Positions 1-8,233 of a DNA stretch of 64,000 bases are shown here, piece after piece. The notes under the pieces are model-generated. The model had not been told where the DNA came from. It ran no database searches and was given only the letters and a program-made list of their open reading frames with translations. The number at the start of each line of letters is the position of its first letter. Position 1 is the stretch's first letter. The position numbers and the translations under genes were made by a program. Origin of the DNA: Cytobacillus oceanisediminis (GTDB taxonomy: Bacteria > Bacillota > Bacilli > Bacillales > Cytobacillaceae); assembly GCF_004366035.1 (NCBI RefSeq), contig NZ_SOEE01000009.1, positions 159,971-223,970 of the forward strand. Direction: 5' to 3'.

Positions 1-58
1 TATAAATGAATGCACACCCAATTACAATGTGAATAATAGCAAAAAGAATTAAGATCAT
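1..58 (-). CDS. Hypothetical membrane protein, N-terminal fragment
   Basis: Only the first 19 codons lie in the window; the gene runs off the left edge. An ATG at 58 follows a good ribosome binding site (AAAGAGGTGG, about 66-75) at normal spacing. The visible peptide starts MILILFAIIHIVIG and is entirely hydrophobic, so it is a membrane segment or signal anchor. No family can be named from so short a piece. It follows the membrane protein at 157-642 on the same strand and may be co-transcribed with it. Confidence 0.5.
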   Translation of the reverse strand, partial: MILILFAIIHIVIGCAFIY

Positions 59-156
59 TTTTTCCACCTCTTTACTAAGGGTATTAATAAAAATTGAAAG
101 CAATAAAAATAGCCGCCTTTTTCAGAAGAACTACTTATCAAAACAATCGGTAATTC

Positions 157-642
157 TTACCATTTCAATATGGAGGCATCTATAACATACACGCCACCCA
201 TAAACACAATCCAAACAAAAACAGGCAACCCTAATGATTTCAAAGCATATCTCCAGCTGCCGAATTGTTTGCGGCGTAAAATATAATCCGTAATAAAAAA
301 TAACACAGCAGCTGCTAAACTCACTCCAAACAGAATTGATCCAAAAAGCAAATGCAGGATTAATGAAATGTATAATTCCAGTTTCCTGTTGGTACGGTTC
401 GAAATAAAAAAGGCTAATAAGTCACTAACTGCAGAAGTTAATGTGCCATAAACCAAAATAACCGGGAAGCTGTATAAAAGATAGAAGGGAATGGATAGTA
501 TAGTTCCCTGAAAGTATTCACCAGCCGAACTAGCTTCTCCAACAAACGGATCCGTTAGAATCAGACCTAACACAACCGCGAACAGTGACCCTGAAATCGA
601 TGCAGCTATTATTTTTCTTGCAAACATTTGACTGACGCCCAT
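157..642 (-). CDS. Hypothetical four-helix membrane protein
   Basis: A 161-residue integral membrane protein of no family I recognise. Hydrophobic segments lie at about residues 9-30, 46-78, 90-118 and 136-155; a short basic stretch (SNRTNRK) separates the second and third and another (LRRKQFGSWR) precedes the last. The ATG at 642 follows AAAAGGAGCGG about 11 nt upstream. The next gene on the same strand begins about 100 nt downstream and is also a membrane protein. There are no catalytic motifs, so any function would be a guess. Confidence 0.75.
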   Translation of the reverse strand: MGVSQMFARKIIAASISGSLFAVVLGLILTDPFVGEASSAGEYFQGTILSIPFYLLYSFPVILVYGTLTSAVSDLLAFFISNRTNRKLELYISLILHLLFGSILFGVSLAAAVLFFITDYILRRKQFGSWRYALKSLGLPVFVWIVFMGGVYVIDASILKW

Positions 643-1020
643 CTTATAGCCGCTCCTTTTTCATACATACCATCCCTGCTCATTCTTCTTAACCAGATTG
701 ATCAACAATATGTAAAACGGAAAAACAGCTAGCTGCAGCTCCGTTCCAAAAATCTGCTGTTAATATGAATTTTTAATAATACCTACCTGTACATATTCGA
801 AACCAATATCCATCTTCCTCCAAATAAATTGGAAATTTTTATAGATTTTTTTATATCACTTTCTAATATATTACTTTTAGATTCACTTCTTGATATTGTT
901 CCTATGACCTGCAGACAAGGAAGCACCCAATACGGTTATTTTCATGCAGAACCAAAGCTGACAGAAATAATAAGGAATCGCATGGACAGCCAGAATGCAC
1001 AAATCTGTAAGGCAATATAA
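643..1020. other. Intergenic stretch without a convincing gene
   Basis: AT-rich DNA between the membrane protein and the terminator of the IDEAL gene. A 63-codon plus-strand frame at 829-1020 needs a TTG start, has no ribosome binding site and lacks protein-like composition in its second half, so I do not call it. The promoter of the 157-642 gene should lie here, but I cannot pin it down. Confidence 0.6.
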
Positions 1021-1068
1021 AAAAAAGTGCCTGAATCTGCCTGCTTATAAGCAGACGGACACAGGCAC
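1021..1068 (-). terminator. Rho-independent terminator of the IDEAL gene
   Basis: Read on the minus strand, a long hairpin (GTGCCTG paired with CAGGCAC, extended inward by GTCTGC/GCAGGC) is followed by a run of T. It begins about 12 nt after the stop codon of the gene at 1080-1409. Confidence 0.9.
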
Positions 1069-1079
1069 TTCCCCAGATT

Positions 1080-1409
1080 TTATTTAATATCCTTCACAAG
1101 TTCTCTCATCGAGTTAAGCTTCGAGGTCAATTCAAAAAACCATTCTTCATCTCCAGTGGAAAGCGCAAGGTCAATCAGGAAATGGATCTGTTCTTTATTG
1201 GCTACTTTTGCTGCCGGCATCTTCTTAACCTGTTTGCTAAGCAGGGGAATGATTTTACCTTCAATGGTTTTATTATCACTTGAAATAACTTTTGTCTTAA
1301 TAATTCCTTCTTCAAGGGTTTCGATATAGCCAACGATTAATTCCCCTTCATGGGATTTTCCTTTAATCCAATCTCCCGCTTTTAAAATGGCATTATTGTT
1401 GGACATCAT
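1080..1409 (-). CDS. IDEAL-domain protein
   Basis: A 109-residue soluble protein. The C-terminal third (about residues 72-98, containing FLIDLALSTGDEEWFFEL) fits the IDEAL domain, a short helical module of Bacillus proteins; the B. subtilis ComK partner YpiB/ComQ-type proteins and several small orphans carry it. The N-terminal half (DWIKGKSHEGELIVGYIE) looks like a small beta-barrel. The ATG at 1409 follows AGGTG. A CTGTAAT-N7-ATTACAT repeat sits 33 nt upstream of the start, matching sites in front of the Rrf2, Spx and MocR genes, so it probably belongs to the same regulon. Biochemical role unknown. Confidence 0.85.
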   Translation of the reverse strand: MMSNNNAILKAGDWIKGKSHEGELIVGYIETLEEGIIKTKVISSDNKTIEGKIIPLLSKQVKKMPAAKVANKEQIHFLIDLALSTGDEEWFFELTSKLNSMRELVKDIK

Positions 1410-1441
1410 ATTTATTCACCTACTTAAATTAGATTTTAAAA

Positions 1442-1462
1442 CTGTAATATTTTTAATTACAT
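1442..1462. promoter_or_regulatory. Candidate Rrf2 operator 1 (IDEAL gene)
   Basis: CTGTAAT-ATTTTTA-ATTACAT, a 7-7-7 inverted repeat with one mismatch. It has the same architecture as the sites at 1938, 2422 and 2487. It lies immediately upstream of the IDEAL gene, where a repressor would block transcription. Confidence 0.6.
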
Positions 1463-1493
1463 TTTAACGAATGGAAAGCTTGTTAGCTCCCAA

Positions 1494-1907
1494 TTAATTT
1501 TCTTTATAAATCAAATCAACAATATCCTTTAATGTATAGTGCTTTAAATATTCACCTAAATGTTCCTCTGCACCTAGAAAGATATTGATCAGAACTCTTT
1601 GCATATTTGCACCAACTACACACGCTTCATTTGAATCCGGACACTTGGGCTGCAGTGCCCCTTCAGAAGTAATCTTATAAATATCCCAAAGATTCACTTC
1701 GCTTAAATCCCGGGCAAAAATAAATCCGCCGCCCGTTCCCTCTTTTGATTTAATAAATCCATGTTTTTTTAATAAACTCAGGACTTTTCGGATGCGGACC
1801 GGATGGACACCTGCACTTTCAGAAATCGCATCGCTCGTTGACATGCGATCCAGCTGCAGGGCGAGATAAGTTAGACTGTGAATGGCAAGAGTAAAATCGC
1901 TATTCAT
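1494..1907 (-). CDS. Rrf2-family repressor (SaiR-like)
   Basis: A 137-residue winged-helix regulator of the Rrf2 family: N-terminal helix-turn-helix with VHPVRIRKVLSLLKKHG, wing GTGGGFIFARD, long dimerisation helix at the C-terminus. Only two cysteines are present (KCPDSNEACVV), whereas Fe-S Rrf2 proteins usually have three, which suggests thiol redox sensing. The start at 1907 is chosen because AGGAGG precedes it by 6 nt; a longer frame begins at 1931. The gene is followed upstream by an Spx paralogue, the arrangement described for B. anthracis saiR-spxA2. A perfect-spacing promoter with an overlapping operator lies upstream, pointing to autoregulation. Confidence 0.85.
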   Translation of the reverse strand: MNSDFTLAIHSLTYLALQLDRMSTSDAISESAGVHPVRIRKVLSLLKKHGFIKSKEGTGGGFIFARDLSEVNLWDIYKITSEGALQPKCPDSNEACVVGANMQRVLINIFLGAEEHLGEYLKHYTLKDIVDLIYKEN

Positions 1908-1937
1908 GGCCGGCCTCCTATATTTTCTCATACTGTA

Positions 1938-1971
1938 CTGTAATACTAAGTGTTACAGATTGACTTGTCAA
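1938..1971 (-). promoter_or_regulatory. SigA-type promoter with overlapping operator 2 (rrf2)
   Basis: On the minus strand TTGACA (1971-1966), a 17-nt spacer and TAGTAT (1948-1943) form a near-consensus SigA promoter for the Rrf2 gene. The inverted repeat CTGTAAT-N7-GTTACAG (1938-1958, read on plus) covers the -10 element, a classical autorepression layout. Confidence 0.75.
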
Positions 1972-1986
1972 GAATTTACAGTCTGG

Positions 1987-2382
1987 TTAATTTGCCAATC
2001 TTTGCAGTTCATTGTATGAAAACGTGCGAAACTTCCGTGGAAGGAAGCTGCGAATTTCGTCCTCGTTAAAGCCGACCTGGAGTCTTTTTTCATCCAGAAT
2101 AATCGGTCTGCGAAGCATTTGCGGATTATCGATAATCAATTGATATAACTCTTTTAGCGGCATGGAATCGATATTCACGTTTAACTCCTGGTACGCTTTT
2201 GATTTAGTTGAAATAATCTCCTCAGTCCCATTTTCTGTAAGGCGCAGAATCGATTTAATTTCATCCACTGTAAGCGGATCTGTTACAATGTTCCGTTCAA
2301 CATACTCTATTTGATGCTCCTCAAGCCATGCCCGGGCTTTCCGGCAGGAACCGCAGCTTGATGATAAGAATAAATTCACCAT
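1987..2382 (-). CDS. spx: Spx/ArsC-family transcription regulator (SpxA2-like)
   Basis: A 131-residue thioredoxin-fold regulator that binds the alpha subunit of RNA polymerase under disulfide stress. It carries the CxxC redox switch (CGSC, residues 10-13) and the family-defining C-terminal block [21 protein letters not shown] near residue 92. Length equals that of SpxA. The CGSC variant instead of the more usual CTSC and the pairing with an Rrf2 gene suggest a secondary Spx (SpxA2/SpxO type), not the main housekeeping copy. It lies 80 nt upstream of rrf2 on the same strand with its own operator-like repeat at 2422. Confidence 0.9.
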   Translation of the reverse strand: MVNLFLSSSCGSCRKARAWLEEHQIEYVERNIVTDPLTVDEIKSILRLTENGTEEIISTKSKAYQELNVNIDSMPLKELYQLIIDNPQMLRRPIILDEKRLQVGFNEDEIRSFLPRKFRTFSYNELQRLAN

Positions 2383-2421
2383 TTAAAAAACACTCCCTCT
2401 ATTGTATTCATCTTTATAAAA

Positions 2422-2442
2422 ATGTAATAATAAAAATTACAG
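2422..2442. promoter_or_regulatory. Candidate Rrf2 operator 3 (spx)
   Basis: ATGTAAT-AATAAAA-ATTACAG, 7-7-7 inverted repeat with one mismatch, 40 nt upstream of the spx start codon. It has the same half-site and spacing as the other three copies. Confidence 0.6.
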
Positions 2443-2486
2443 TTAATACGCAACTTAAGATGCATTCATTTATGCTACAGGATATA

Positions 2487-2507
2487 CTGTAATAATAATA
2501 TTTACAG
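2487..2507. promoter_or_regulatory. Candidate Rrf2 operator 4 (mocR side)
   Basis: CTGTAAT-AATAATA-TTTACAG, 7-7-7 inverted repeat. It sits between the divergent spx and MocR genes, about 100 nt before the likely MocR start, so it could control either direction. Confidence 0.6.
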
Positions 2508-2608
2508 TTGTAAAAGTCAACATGAACTTTTACTCAATCCTGCAGCCGATATTTTTTTTAAGAGCTGATATAATATTACATAAATCATTTTACAAGAGGA
2601 TGTTTCAA

Positions 2609-4042
2609 TTGGATTGGAAACCTGATAGAAAATCAAAAACACCTATTTATAAGCAGCTGGCGATGTATATAGAAAACGGAATAGCAGATGGCACATTCCC
2701 TCCTGACAAACCGCTGCCTTCAGAAAGAGGATTAGCAAAACAGTTTGATATCAATAGAAGCACGGTTGTTGCTGCATATGATGAACTGGAGTCAAACGGG
2801 ATCGTTGAACGAAATCGGGGAAGCGGTACGATGGTCAGCAAAGATATTTGGGGAATAGCCAAAAGACGTATTCCAAGCTGGAACCGGTATATTGAAGCAG
2901 GCTCCTTTTTGCCCAATTTGCCAGTGACACAAAGGATCCATAAAGAACTGGCAGAGACAAAACTGATCAACCTGGCCAGCGGTGAACTCTCCCAGGACCT
3001 CTTTCCTTTGGCTTCGCTAAGAGAGATTACTTCCAATCGCTCTTTTATCGGGACACTGGGGTACGATCACCATCAGGGAAATGAAATCCTGAGAAAAACA
3101 CTGACTGACCATGTAAAAAAGTTCCGGGACATCGAGACCAGCCCTTCTTCCATACTTATTACATCCGGTGCCCAACAGGCCCTGCACCTTGTCGTCCAAT
3201 GCCTCTTAAAACCCGGGGACTCTGTTGCCATCGAGGATCCCTCTTATCACTACAGCCTGCCAATCTTTAAATCAGCCGGAGTCAAAACTTATTATTTAAA
3301 AACAGGCAAGGATGGAGTAAATCCTGATGATATTATAGCCTTATATAAAAAGCATCGAATTAAGATGATCTTTTTAAATCCTATTTTTCAGAACCCAACA
3401 GGCACATTGCTTCCTGAAGACAGGCGCAGAAAAATTCTTGAATTGTCCTCTGAATACGGGATTCCGGTGGTAGAAGATGATCCTTACAGCCTAACATCCT
3501 TTACCGGCCAAAAAATGAATACACTCAAATCCCTGGATTACAACGGCATTGTTTTATATATAAGCTCTCTGACCAAAATTGTCGCTTCCGGGCTCAGAAT
3601 CGGCTGGATCATTGGCCCCAGATCAGTAATTGAGAGGTTATCTGATGCTAAGCAGCAGGTGGATTTCGGTCATGGAAGCTATTCGCAATGGGTTGCGAAT
3701 GATTTTATTGAGTCCGCAGGCTTTGAGTCACATTTAAAATTTCTAGCCAGGCAATTGGAGCAGCGGAGAAACTCAATTGTTTCAAGCCTGGATCATTTCC
3801 TGAAAGACCAAGTGGAATTCAGCACTCCGCAAGGTGGAATCCATCTTTGGTGCCGGATCAAAAAAGATCACAATGAAAATCAGCTGCTTGAGGAATCAAT
3901 TAAACGGGGTGTCATCTATGTTCCCGGAACAACCATGGGATCTGAGAATGGATTCGTGCGTTTTACGTTTGGCAGGGAAAATGAAGAGAACATCCATGAA
4001 GGGATTAAGCGGTTTGCTGAGGCTCTGAATAATCTCGAATAA
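2609..4042 (+). CDS. MocR/PdxR-type GntR regulator with aminotransferase domain
   Basis: A fusion of a GntR winged helix (about residues 5-75: TPIYKQLAMYIENGI, then LPSERGLAKQFDINRSTVVAAYDEL) and a fold-type I aminotransferase domain (about 115-475). The PLP-lysine lies in SLTK near residue 323, and NPTG and EDDPY motifs are present. MocR proteins sense PLP or PLP adducts; targets include vitamin B6, GABA and taurine genes, and none of these is adjacent here, so the target is unknown. The start is taken as TTG at 2609 because AAGAGG lies 9 nt before it and family members begin just before DWKP. An upstream frame from 2522 has no ribosome binding site, and ATG 2600 abuts the AAGAGG. Confidence 0.85.
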   Translation: MDWKPDRKSKTPIYKQLAMYIENGIADGTFPPDKPLPSERGLAKQFDINRSTVVAAYDELESNGIVERNRGSGTMVSKDIWGIAKRRIPSWNRYIEAGSFLPNLPVTQRIHKELAETKLINLASGELSQDLFPLASLREITSNRSFIGTLGYDHHQGNEILRKTLTDHVKKFRDIETSPSSILITSGAQQALHLVVQCLLKPGDSVAIEDPSYHYSLPIFKSAGVKTYYLKTGKDGVNPDDIIALYKKHRIKMIFLNPIFQNPTGTLLPEDRRRKILELSSEYGIPVVEDDPYSLTSFTGQKMNTLKSLDYNGIVLYISSLTKIVASGLRIGWIIGPRSVIERLSDAKQQVDFGHGSYSQWVANDFIESAGFESHLKFLARQLEQRRNSIVSSLDHFLKDQVEFSTPQGGIHLWCRIKKDHNENQLLEESIKRGVIYVPGTTMGSENGFVRFTFGRENEENIHEGIKRFAEALNNLE

Positions 4043-4075
4043 TGAAAAAACGCCTGATTTTCAGGCGTTTTTTCA
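4043..4075 (+). terminator. Rho-independent terminator of mocR
   Basis: CGCCTGA paired with TCAGGCG, preceded by a run of A and followed by a run of T, directly after the stop codon. It would work in both directions. Confidence 0.92.
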
Positions 4076-4165
4076 TTATAAATAGGTAATGCAGAATTCC
4101 CCCGATAATACAAACATAGAGAAAACTAGCGGAACCCCAAATCTTTATTTTGACACAAGCGATAA

Positions 4166-4324
4166 TGTTTTTTCGAAAGAGACCCTGTGCAGCTTCTTCG
4201 TATCAGGATCAACAAATTGCGCCTGACTCCTCCAGAAGTTTTTCAGATGGCCTATGGTGTGGATTCCAGTAAAATAGCAGATGCCCTGTCATCAATTAAA
4301 GAGTGTGGTAATTGGGCCCCCTGA
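4166..4324 (+). pseudogene. Possible decayed coding fragment
   Basis: In the 400-nt gap between the MocR terminator and the GNAT gene, 52 codons are open with protein-like composition (FERDPVQLLRIRINKLRLTP near the front) but with a stop immediately upstream and neither start codon nor ribosome binding site. It may be the tail of a lost gene. I cannot name the family. The rest of 4079-4477 shows no gene. Confidence 0.2.
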
Positions 4325-4477
4325 AAAAAGAGAGCCCTCAAAACTTAATACAAATTACTAGAATCCAGATAATACAAAGAGAAAAAAAAATAAAATATCC
4401 ATAAATATTAACCATAATTCTATTGATACTTAAATGGATCCAAGGGTATGGAAAATCCATGCCTTTTTAAGATTCCA

Positions 4478-4918
4478 TTAAATACTCAATTCATAATGAT
4501 AAAATTGCTCATCCCGCTTAAACCCGATTTTTTCATAGAGTCTTTGAGCAGAAAAATTATCAGGAGCCGTACTGAGGCTGATACTTACCGCACCTGTATC
4601 AGCAACTAGCTCTTTCGCTTTGTCTATGAGTTTTTCCCCTATTCCCTGTTTCCTTGCCTCTTCATCCACATACAAATCATTCAGGATCCAGGCTCTTTTC
4701 ATAGATATAGATGAAAAAGTTGGGTAAAGCTGAGTAAATCCAAGATACTTTCCTTCCTTCTTCACTACATATATGACAGAATCCTTCTTATCTAAGCGTT
4801 CTTTTACGTAATCGCCTGCTGCCACCAAATCGGGTGTTTGTTTGTAAAATACTCGATATAAATTAAATAATGCGGAAACTCCCTCCAGATCCTCCATTGA
4901 TGCTTGATAGATTTCCAT
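4478..4918 (-). CDS. GNAT-family N-acetyltransferase
   Basis: A 146-residue single-domain acetyltransferase. The acetyl-CoA binding motif A is visible as DLYVDEEARKQGIGEKLIDK around residues 80-100, with motif B (DNFSAQRLYEKIGF) near 120-135. The substrate cannot be read from the sequence; related Bacillus proteins act on small amines or antibiotics. The start is ATG 4918, 8 nt after AAAGGTGG; a longer frame from GTG 4930 lies inside the ribosome binding site. It stands alone, with an AT-rich leader upstream. Confidence 0.85.
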   Translation of the reverse strand: MEIYQASMEDLEGVSALFNLYRVFYKQTPDLVAAGDYVKERLDKKDSVIYVVKKEGKYLGFTQLYPTFSSISMKRAWILNDLYVDEEARKQGIGEKLIDKAKELVADTGAVSISLSTAPDNFSAQRLYEKIGFKRDEQFYHYELSI

Positions 4919-5025
4919 GTTCATAACCACCTTTATAACTATAATTAAGTAATTATATAAATATTAACAAATATTTGTAAACTCAATATGTTCATGTAAT
5001 GAAAAATACCCCAATCTATTAGGGC

Positions 5026-5766
5026 TTACTTCCCGCTCCACCGAAAGAACCGCACAGCAAGCACAACAGACACGATAGCAATCCCAATCAAAACAGCTGT
5101 CTCAAATCCATATTCAGTTATTGGCGCTTCGGTCCATGTCCCCCTCAGCAATTGAATCACATAATAAAGCGGAAGGATTTTAGCTGCGTATTGAAGGACT
5201 GATGGCATCATCTCAAGAGGAAAGGTCGCACCTGAGAGGAACAGCATCAGGTTCAGGAATAAGGAACTGATGGCTGCTGCAGACTGTGCATTTTTAGCTA
5301 AGGATGTCAGGAATAAAGCAAACGGAAAAAAGGCCAGGATGCTGATCAGCAAAGAAAGCAGCGTACTACCAATATAAGCTGGCAGAGTCAGGTCATACAG
5401 AAGCATCCCAAAGATCATAAGAAGCAATGCAGATATAGCAAAGATAACGGTCCCTTGAAAGGTATGGGCGGCGAGGATTTTCCATGGCTGAAGCGGAGTT
5501 GACTGATACCTCCTTAAAACACCCGTTTCCCGGTAATTGGTTAAAACGGTTCCCAGTGTGAAAAAGGAAGTGGTTACTATGTTGACACCGATCCATGAAG
5601 GAACAAAGTATTCCGCAAAAGCCTTTTGGCTCATGTTATCACCTACAAACATGGAACCGAACAGCCAAATCATGACAACTGGAAACAGGAACGTCCAGAA
5701 CATGCTTAACCGGTCCCTAAAAAACATTTTCGTTTCAAGGCTGGCGAGCTTTACAATTGCATTCAT
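5026..5766 (-). CDS. ABC-2 type exporter permease
   Basis: A 246-residue membrane subunit with six predicted helices, of the ABC-2/DrrB type: an N-terminal amphipathic start (ETKMFFRDRLSMFWTFLFP), the conserved YRETGVLRRYQSTPL loop and the LSGATFPLEMMP motif before the last helices. It pairs with the ATPase encoded immediately upstream, overlapping by 4 nt. Such pairs export drugs, peptides or lipids; the substrate is unknown. The promoter upstream of the ATPase is a near-copy of that in front of the LytTR gene at 8.7 kb, so this exporter is probably the target of that regulator. Confidence 0.9.
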   Translation of the reverse strand: MNAIVKLASLETKMFFRDRLSMFWTFLFPVVMIWLFGSMFVGDNMSQKAFAEYFVPSWIGVNIVTTSFFTLGTVLTNYRETGVLRRYQSTPLQPWKILAAHTFQGTVIFAISALLLMIFGMLLYDLTLPAYIGSTLLSLLISILAFFPFALFLTSLAKNAQSAAAISSLFLNLMLFLSGATFPLEMMPSVLQYAAKILPLYYVIQLLRGTWTEAPITEYGFETAVLIGIAIVSVVLAVRFFRWSGK

Positions 5767-6674
5767 CCGATTTTCTCCTTTTCTAAATACTGGACAAATA
5801 AATCATCGAGTGAGCCCTTCTCAAACTTAAAGTCAGCCAGAAGTATCCCCTTTTCCTGGCAGTGAGCGAAAATGTGATAAGCTGTTGTCTGCTGATCATC
5901 GCAGTACACTTTAAATTCGTCCAGATTATTTTCCACTCGTTCAACACCAGGAAGGGATTTTAAATATTCCCGGCTAAGTCCGGCACTCGTAAAGGCAAGG
6001 CAGTCAGCAGCCCCTTCATTCAACAATTCATGCGGTGTATTCAGTGCTTTCAATTGGCCGCTGTAGATCATTGCCACCCGATCACAAAGTTGCTCAGCTT
6101 CTTCCATATAATGCGTGGTCACGACAATGGTGCTGCCCCGGTCCCTTAACAGCCGGATCAATGACCACATTTCCCGCCTTGCTGAAGGGTCCAGCCCCAT
6201 GCTCGGTTCATCGAGAAAAAGAATTTCTGGTTCATGCAGGGTGGCTAAGGCGAGGGTCACCCGCTGTTTCCAGCCGCCGGATAGGTCATCAAACTTTACG
6301 CTCATTTTTTCGCTTAAACCAAGCAAGTCTATTAAATAATCTTTTTGCGTCGGTCCTTCGTAAAAAGAAGAAAAGAGTTCCAGCGCTTCTTTTACTTTCA
6401 TATTCTTCTGAATAGAAGTGGCTTGAAACTGCACACCGATTTTTTTGTTTAATTCACGCAGCTGTTTGCTTGGAACAAGACCAAGCACTTCGACCTCCCC
6501 TCCGCTCGGGACAGAAATCCCCTCAAGTATTTCAAGTGTTGTCGTTTTCCCTGCTCCGTTCGGTCCTATAATTCCGAAGATTTCCCCTTTATAAACGGTA
6601 AAGGAAAGATTCTTTACTGCCCGGGTGGCACCAAAATTTTTAGATAAATTTTTTACAGAAATGACACTTTCCAT
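5763..6674 (-). CDS. ABC exporter ATP-binding protein
   Basis: A 303-residue ATPase subunit. Walker A is GPNGAGKTT, the signature is LSGGWKQR, Walker B ends ILFLDEPSMGLDP and the switch histidine lies in VVTTHYMEEAE. About 80 residues after the nucleotide-binding domain form a DrrA-type C-terminal extension. ATG 6674 follows AGGAGGATCC at good spacing. It is first in a two-gene operon with the ABC-2 permease. The upstream promoter (6704-6773) is shared with the LytTR/DUF3021 operon, which predicts co-regulation. Confidence 0.92.
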   Translation of the reverse strand: MESVISVKNLSKNFGATRAVKNLSFTVYKGEIFGIIGPNGAGKTTTLEILEGISVPSGGEVEVLGLVPSKQLRELNKKIGVQFQATSIQKNMKVKEALELFSSFYEGPTQKDYLIDLLGLSEKMSVKFDDLSGGWKQRVTLALATLHEPEILFLDEPSMGLDPSARREMWSLIRLLRDRGSTIVVTTHYMEEAEQLCDRVAMIYSGQLKALNTPHELLNEGAADCLAFTSAGLSREYLKSLPGVERVENNLDEFKVYCDDQQTTAYHIFAHCQEKGILLADFKFEKGSLDDLFVQYLEKEKIG

Positions 6675-6703
6675 CCGGATCCTCCTTTAATCTTTATATA
6701 ATC

Positions 6704-6773
6704 AGTATAGGGGTGCCATTTCCAATTGTCACCAATTGAAAGGCGACACGCAGGATGAGTATGATAAGATGCA
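6704..6773 (-). promoter_or_regulatory. LytTR-type promoter/operator A (ABC exporter)
   Basis: On the minus strand: -10 TATACT (6709-6704), -35 GTGACA 17 nt upstream, and upstream of that the conserved block TGCGTGTCGCC. The whole 56-nt block 6718-6773 aligns without gaps to 8741-8796 in front of the LytTR gene, and the -10 box is at the identical distance in both. The imperfect core repeats (GTGTCGCC and GTGACAATT, 17 nt apart) resemble paired LytTR half-sites. Confidence 0.7.
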
Positions 6774-6840
6774 CAAATCGGCTTCCGACCTGCAAATTTC
6801 ATGATTCTATATGCTGAATTTCAGTCAGTATGACTGTTTC

Positions 6841-6882
6841 AAAAAAATAATGCCTGCACTACTTATGATAGTGAACAGGCAT
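6841..6882 (-). terminator. Rho-independent terminator of the lipoprotein gene
   Basis: Minus-strand hairpin ATGCCTG/CAGGCAT with further pairing CACTA/TAGTG inside, followed by a T-rich tract. It lies just beyond the stop codon of the gene at 6888-7685. Confidence 0.85.
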
Positions 6883-6887
6883 CTTTT

Positions 6888-7685
6888 CTACTTGATGGAA
6901 GCTGCAATTTCCAGTGTTCTTAGTGCTCCTTCAGCTTTCTCGATCTTATAGACAGTTCGGTCCTCCTGCCAGACGAGAATTTGATCGCGGGAATGCTCAT
7001 TCATTGTGTCAAATTTGCCGGTTCCATACATTTTAGGAGCCGGCAGCGTGCTGCTTTCTAAGAATTCAACTATTTTTTTGGAGTCAGTCAGGAGATTATC
7101 AGGATCTTCTGTTCGTGCCCGTAATGAAAATGCCCATCTTCCCTCATTCCAGCTAAGGTATACGGAACCGGCCCCTGCATCCTGGTAGCCTGTGATGGAA
7201 TATCCAAGATCAACCGGTTTTCCGCCGATCTCCTCAAAATTCTGGTATGAAATTTGTTCCAAGGCAGCTTCATTGCTGTCATAATTCTGCCCAGACAGAA
7301 CCGCAAGAATAGAAGCGTCACTCAACTGATCCAATTTAGCATTGTTTATTGGGATTACATCTTTTGTCTGGAAGAAAATAATTTGGTAAGAGTCCTGATC
7401 AGAGACGGTCTTGGCTGTTAAATGATATCCCTCGTTCAAGTTCAGCGTATCAGGCAGTTTTATTGGAACATCAGTGCTTAATTGCTTTTCTGTTTCAGCT
7501 ATTACTTCCTCTGAAGTTAATGCTTGCTTTTGAGCGGTTTCGGGATTTTCAGTCTCCGTGTTTTCAGTTTCCTGATTGCTGCTCTGGACTTTTCCATCGT
7601 CTGTTTGTTCTGTCATGTCAGGTTCACTGGTGCAGGCTGAAAGAATAATAAGTAATGCCGCAGTACTAATTGCCTTAATCTTCAT
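6888..7685 (-). CDS. Hypothetical lipoprotein
   Basis: A 265-residue exported lipoprotein. The signal peptide (residues 1-17) ends in the lipobox LSAC, followed by a low-complexity acidic linker rich in Thr, Glu and Asn (about 20-55) that would act as a membrane tether. The remaining 200 residues contain two similar beta-rich halves with YQIIFFQTK and WNEGRWAFSLRARTED; I recognise no named domain. It sits between the exporter operon and the LytTR operon on the same strand but has its own terminator; no copy of the shared promoter is seen in front of it. Confidence 0.8.
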   Translation of the reverse strand: MKIKAISTAALLIILSACTSEPDMTEQTDDGKVQSSNQETENTETENPETAQKQALTSEEVIAETEKQLSTDVPIKLPDTLNLNEGYHLTAKTVSDQDSYQIIFFQTKDVIPINNAKLDQLSDASILAVLSGQNYDSNEAALEQISYQNFEEIGGKPVDLGYSITGYQDAGAGSVYLSWNEGRWAFSLRARTEDPDNLLTDSKKIVEFLESSTLPAPKMYGTGKFDTMNEHSRDQILVWQEDRTVYKIEKAEGALRTLEIAASIK

Positions 7686-7819
7686 GTATCCTCACCTCAT
7701 AATTTTTTTCCCTTATGTCTATTTACAAAACTCCCAGGATATTCTCCTCGTTTATTGGCAGAGCCGCCTGTATGACCATTTTGCACTTAAAATTCGTAAT
7801 TGCTCACCACGGCCGTTTC

Positions 7820-8233
7820 TCATTCGAGGCACTCCAGATCCTTATTCAGCTTCTTCGATTCGTTTTTAAAGTATAGATAAAAGCAGATCCAGCATAACGC
7901 GTAAACCAATAGTGAGATTGCAAGATAGATGAAAAAGTTCTTTACTCCGATCGGAATCCAGCCAATCCAAAGCCCAAGTGTGAAATAAACAATCGTTACG
8001 GTAAGATAGTGCAGGGCTGTCTGCATGGGCAGGCGAAGTGAGCGGATTTCAAAATAAAGCGGAGTAACCGTAAACAGCCAGCCGCTTAAAATAAAGCCAA
8101 ATGCATTTATGATAAATTTTTGCCCATCTAGCGCAGATTGACCGCCGAAATAAATTAAGGCTATAGTTGCCGCTGTAGAAATGAATCCCCCAAAGAATAT
8201 GCCGATCATGCTTCTGTACAAAAATTTCCTCAC
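7820..8233 (-). CDS. DUF3021 family membrane protein
   Basis: A 137-residue protein with four transmembrane helices (about residues 8-30, 38-60, 72-94 and 100-124). Its length, topology and position directly after a LytTR gene, overlapping by 4 nt, identify it as a DUF3021 protein. In Firmicutes such partners are thought to restrain the LytTR regulator at the membrane, as in the HdrM/BrsM type of system. It probably couples a membrane signal to the LytTR protein that controls this operon and the ABC exporter upstream. Confidence 0.85.
   Translation of the reverse strand: MRKFLYRSMIGIFFGGFISTAATIALIYFGGQSALDGQKFIINAFGFILSGWLFTVTPLYFEIRSLRLPMQTALHYLTVTIVYFTLGLWIGWIPIGVKNFFIYLAISLLVYALCWICFYLYFKNESKKLNKDLECLE

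Noticed and set aside
829..1020. 63-codon plus-strand frame
   Set aside because: TTG start, no ribosome binding site, and the sequence is low-complexity AT-rich DNA in its first half.
4166..4324. Insertion-sequence transposase fragment
   Set aside because: I considered an IS3-type C-terminus, but no catalytic residues or terminal inverted repeats can be shown; kept only as an unidentified remnant.
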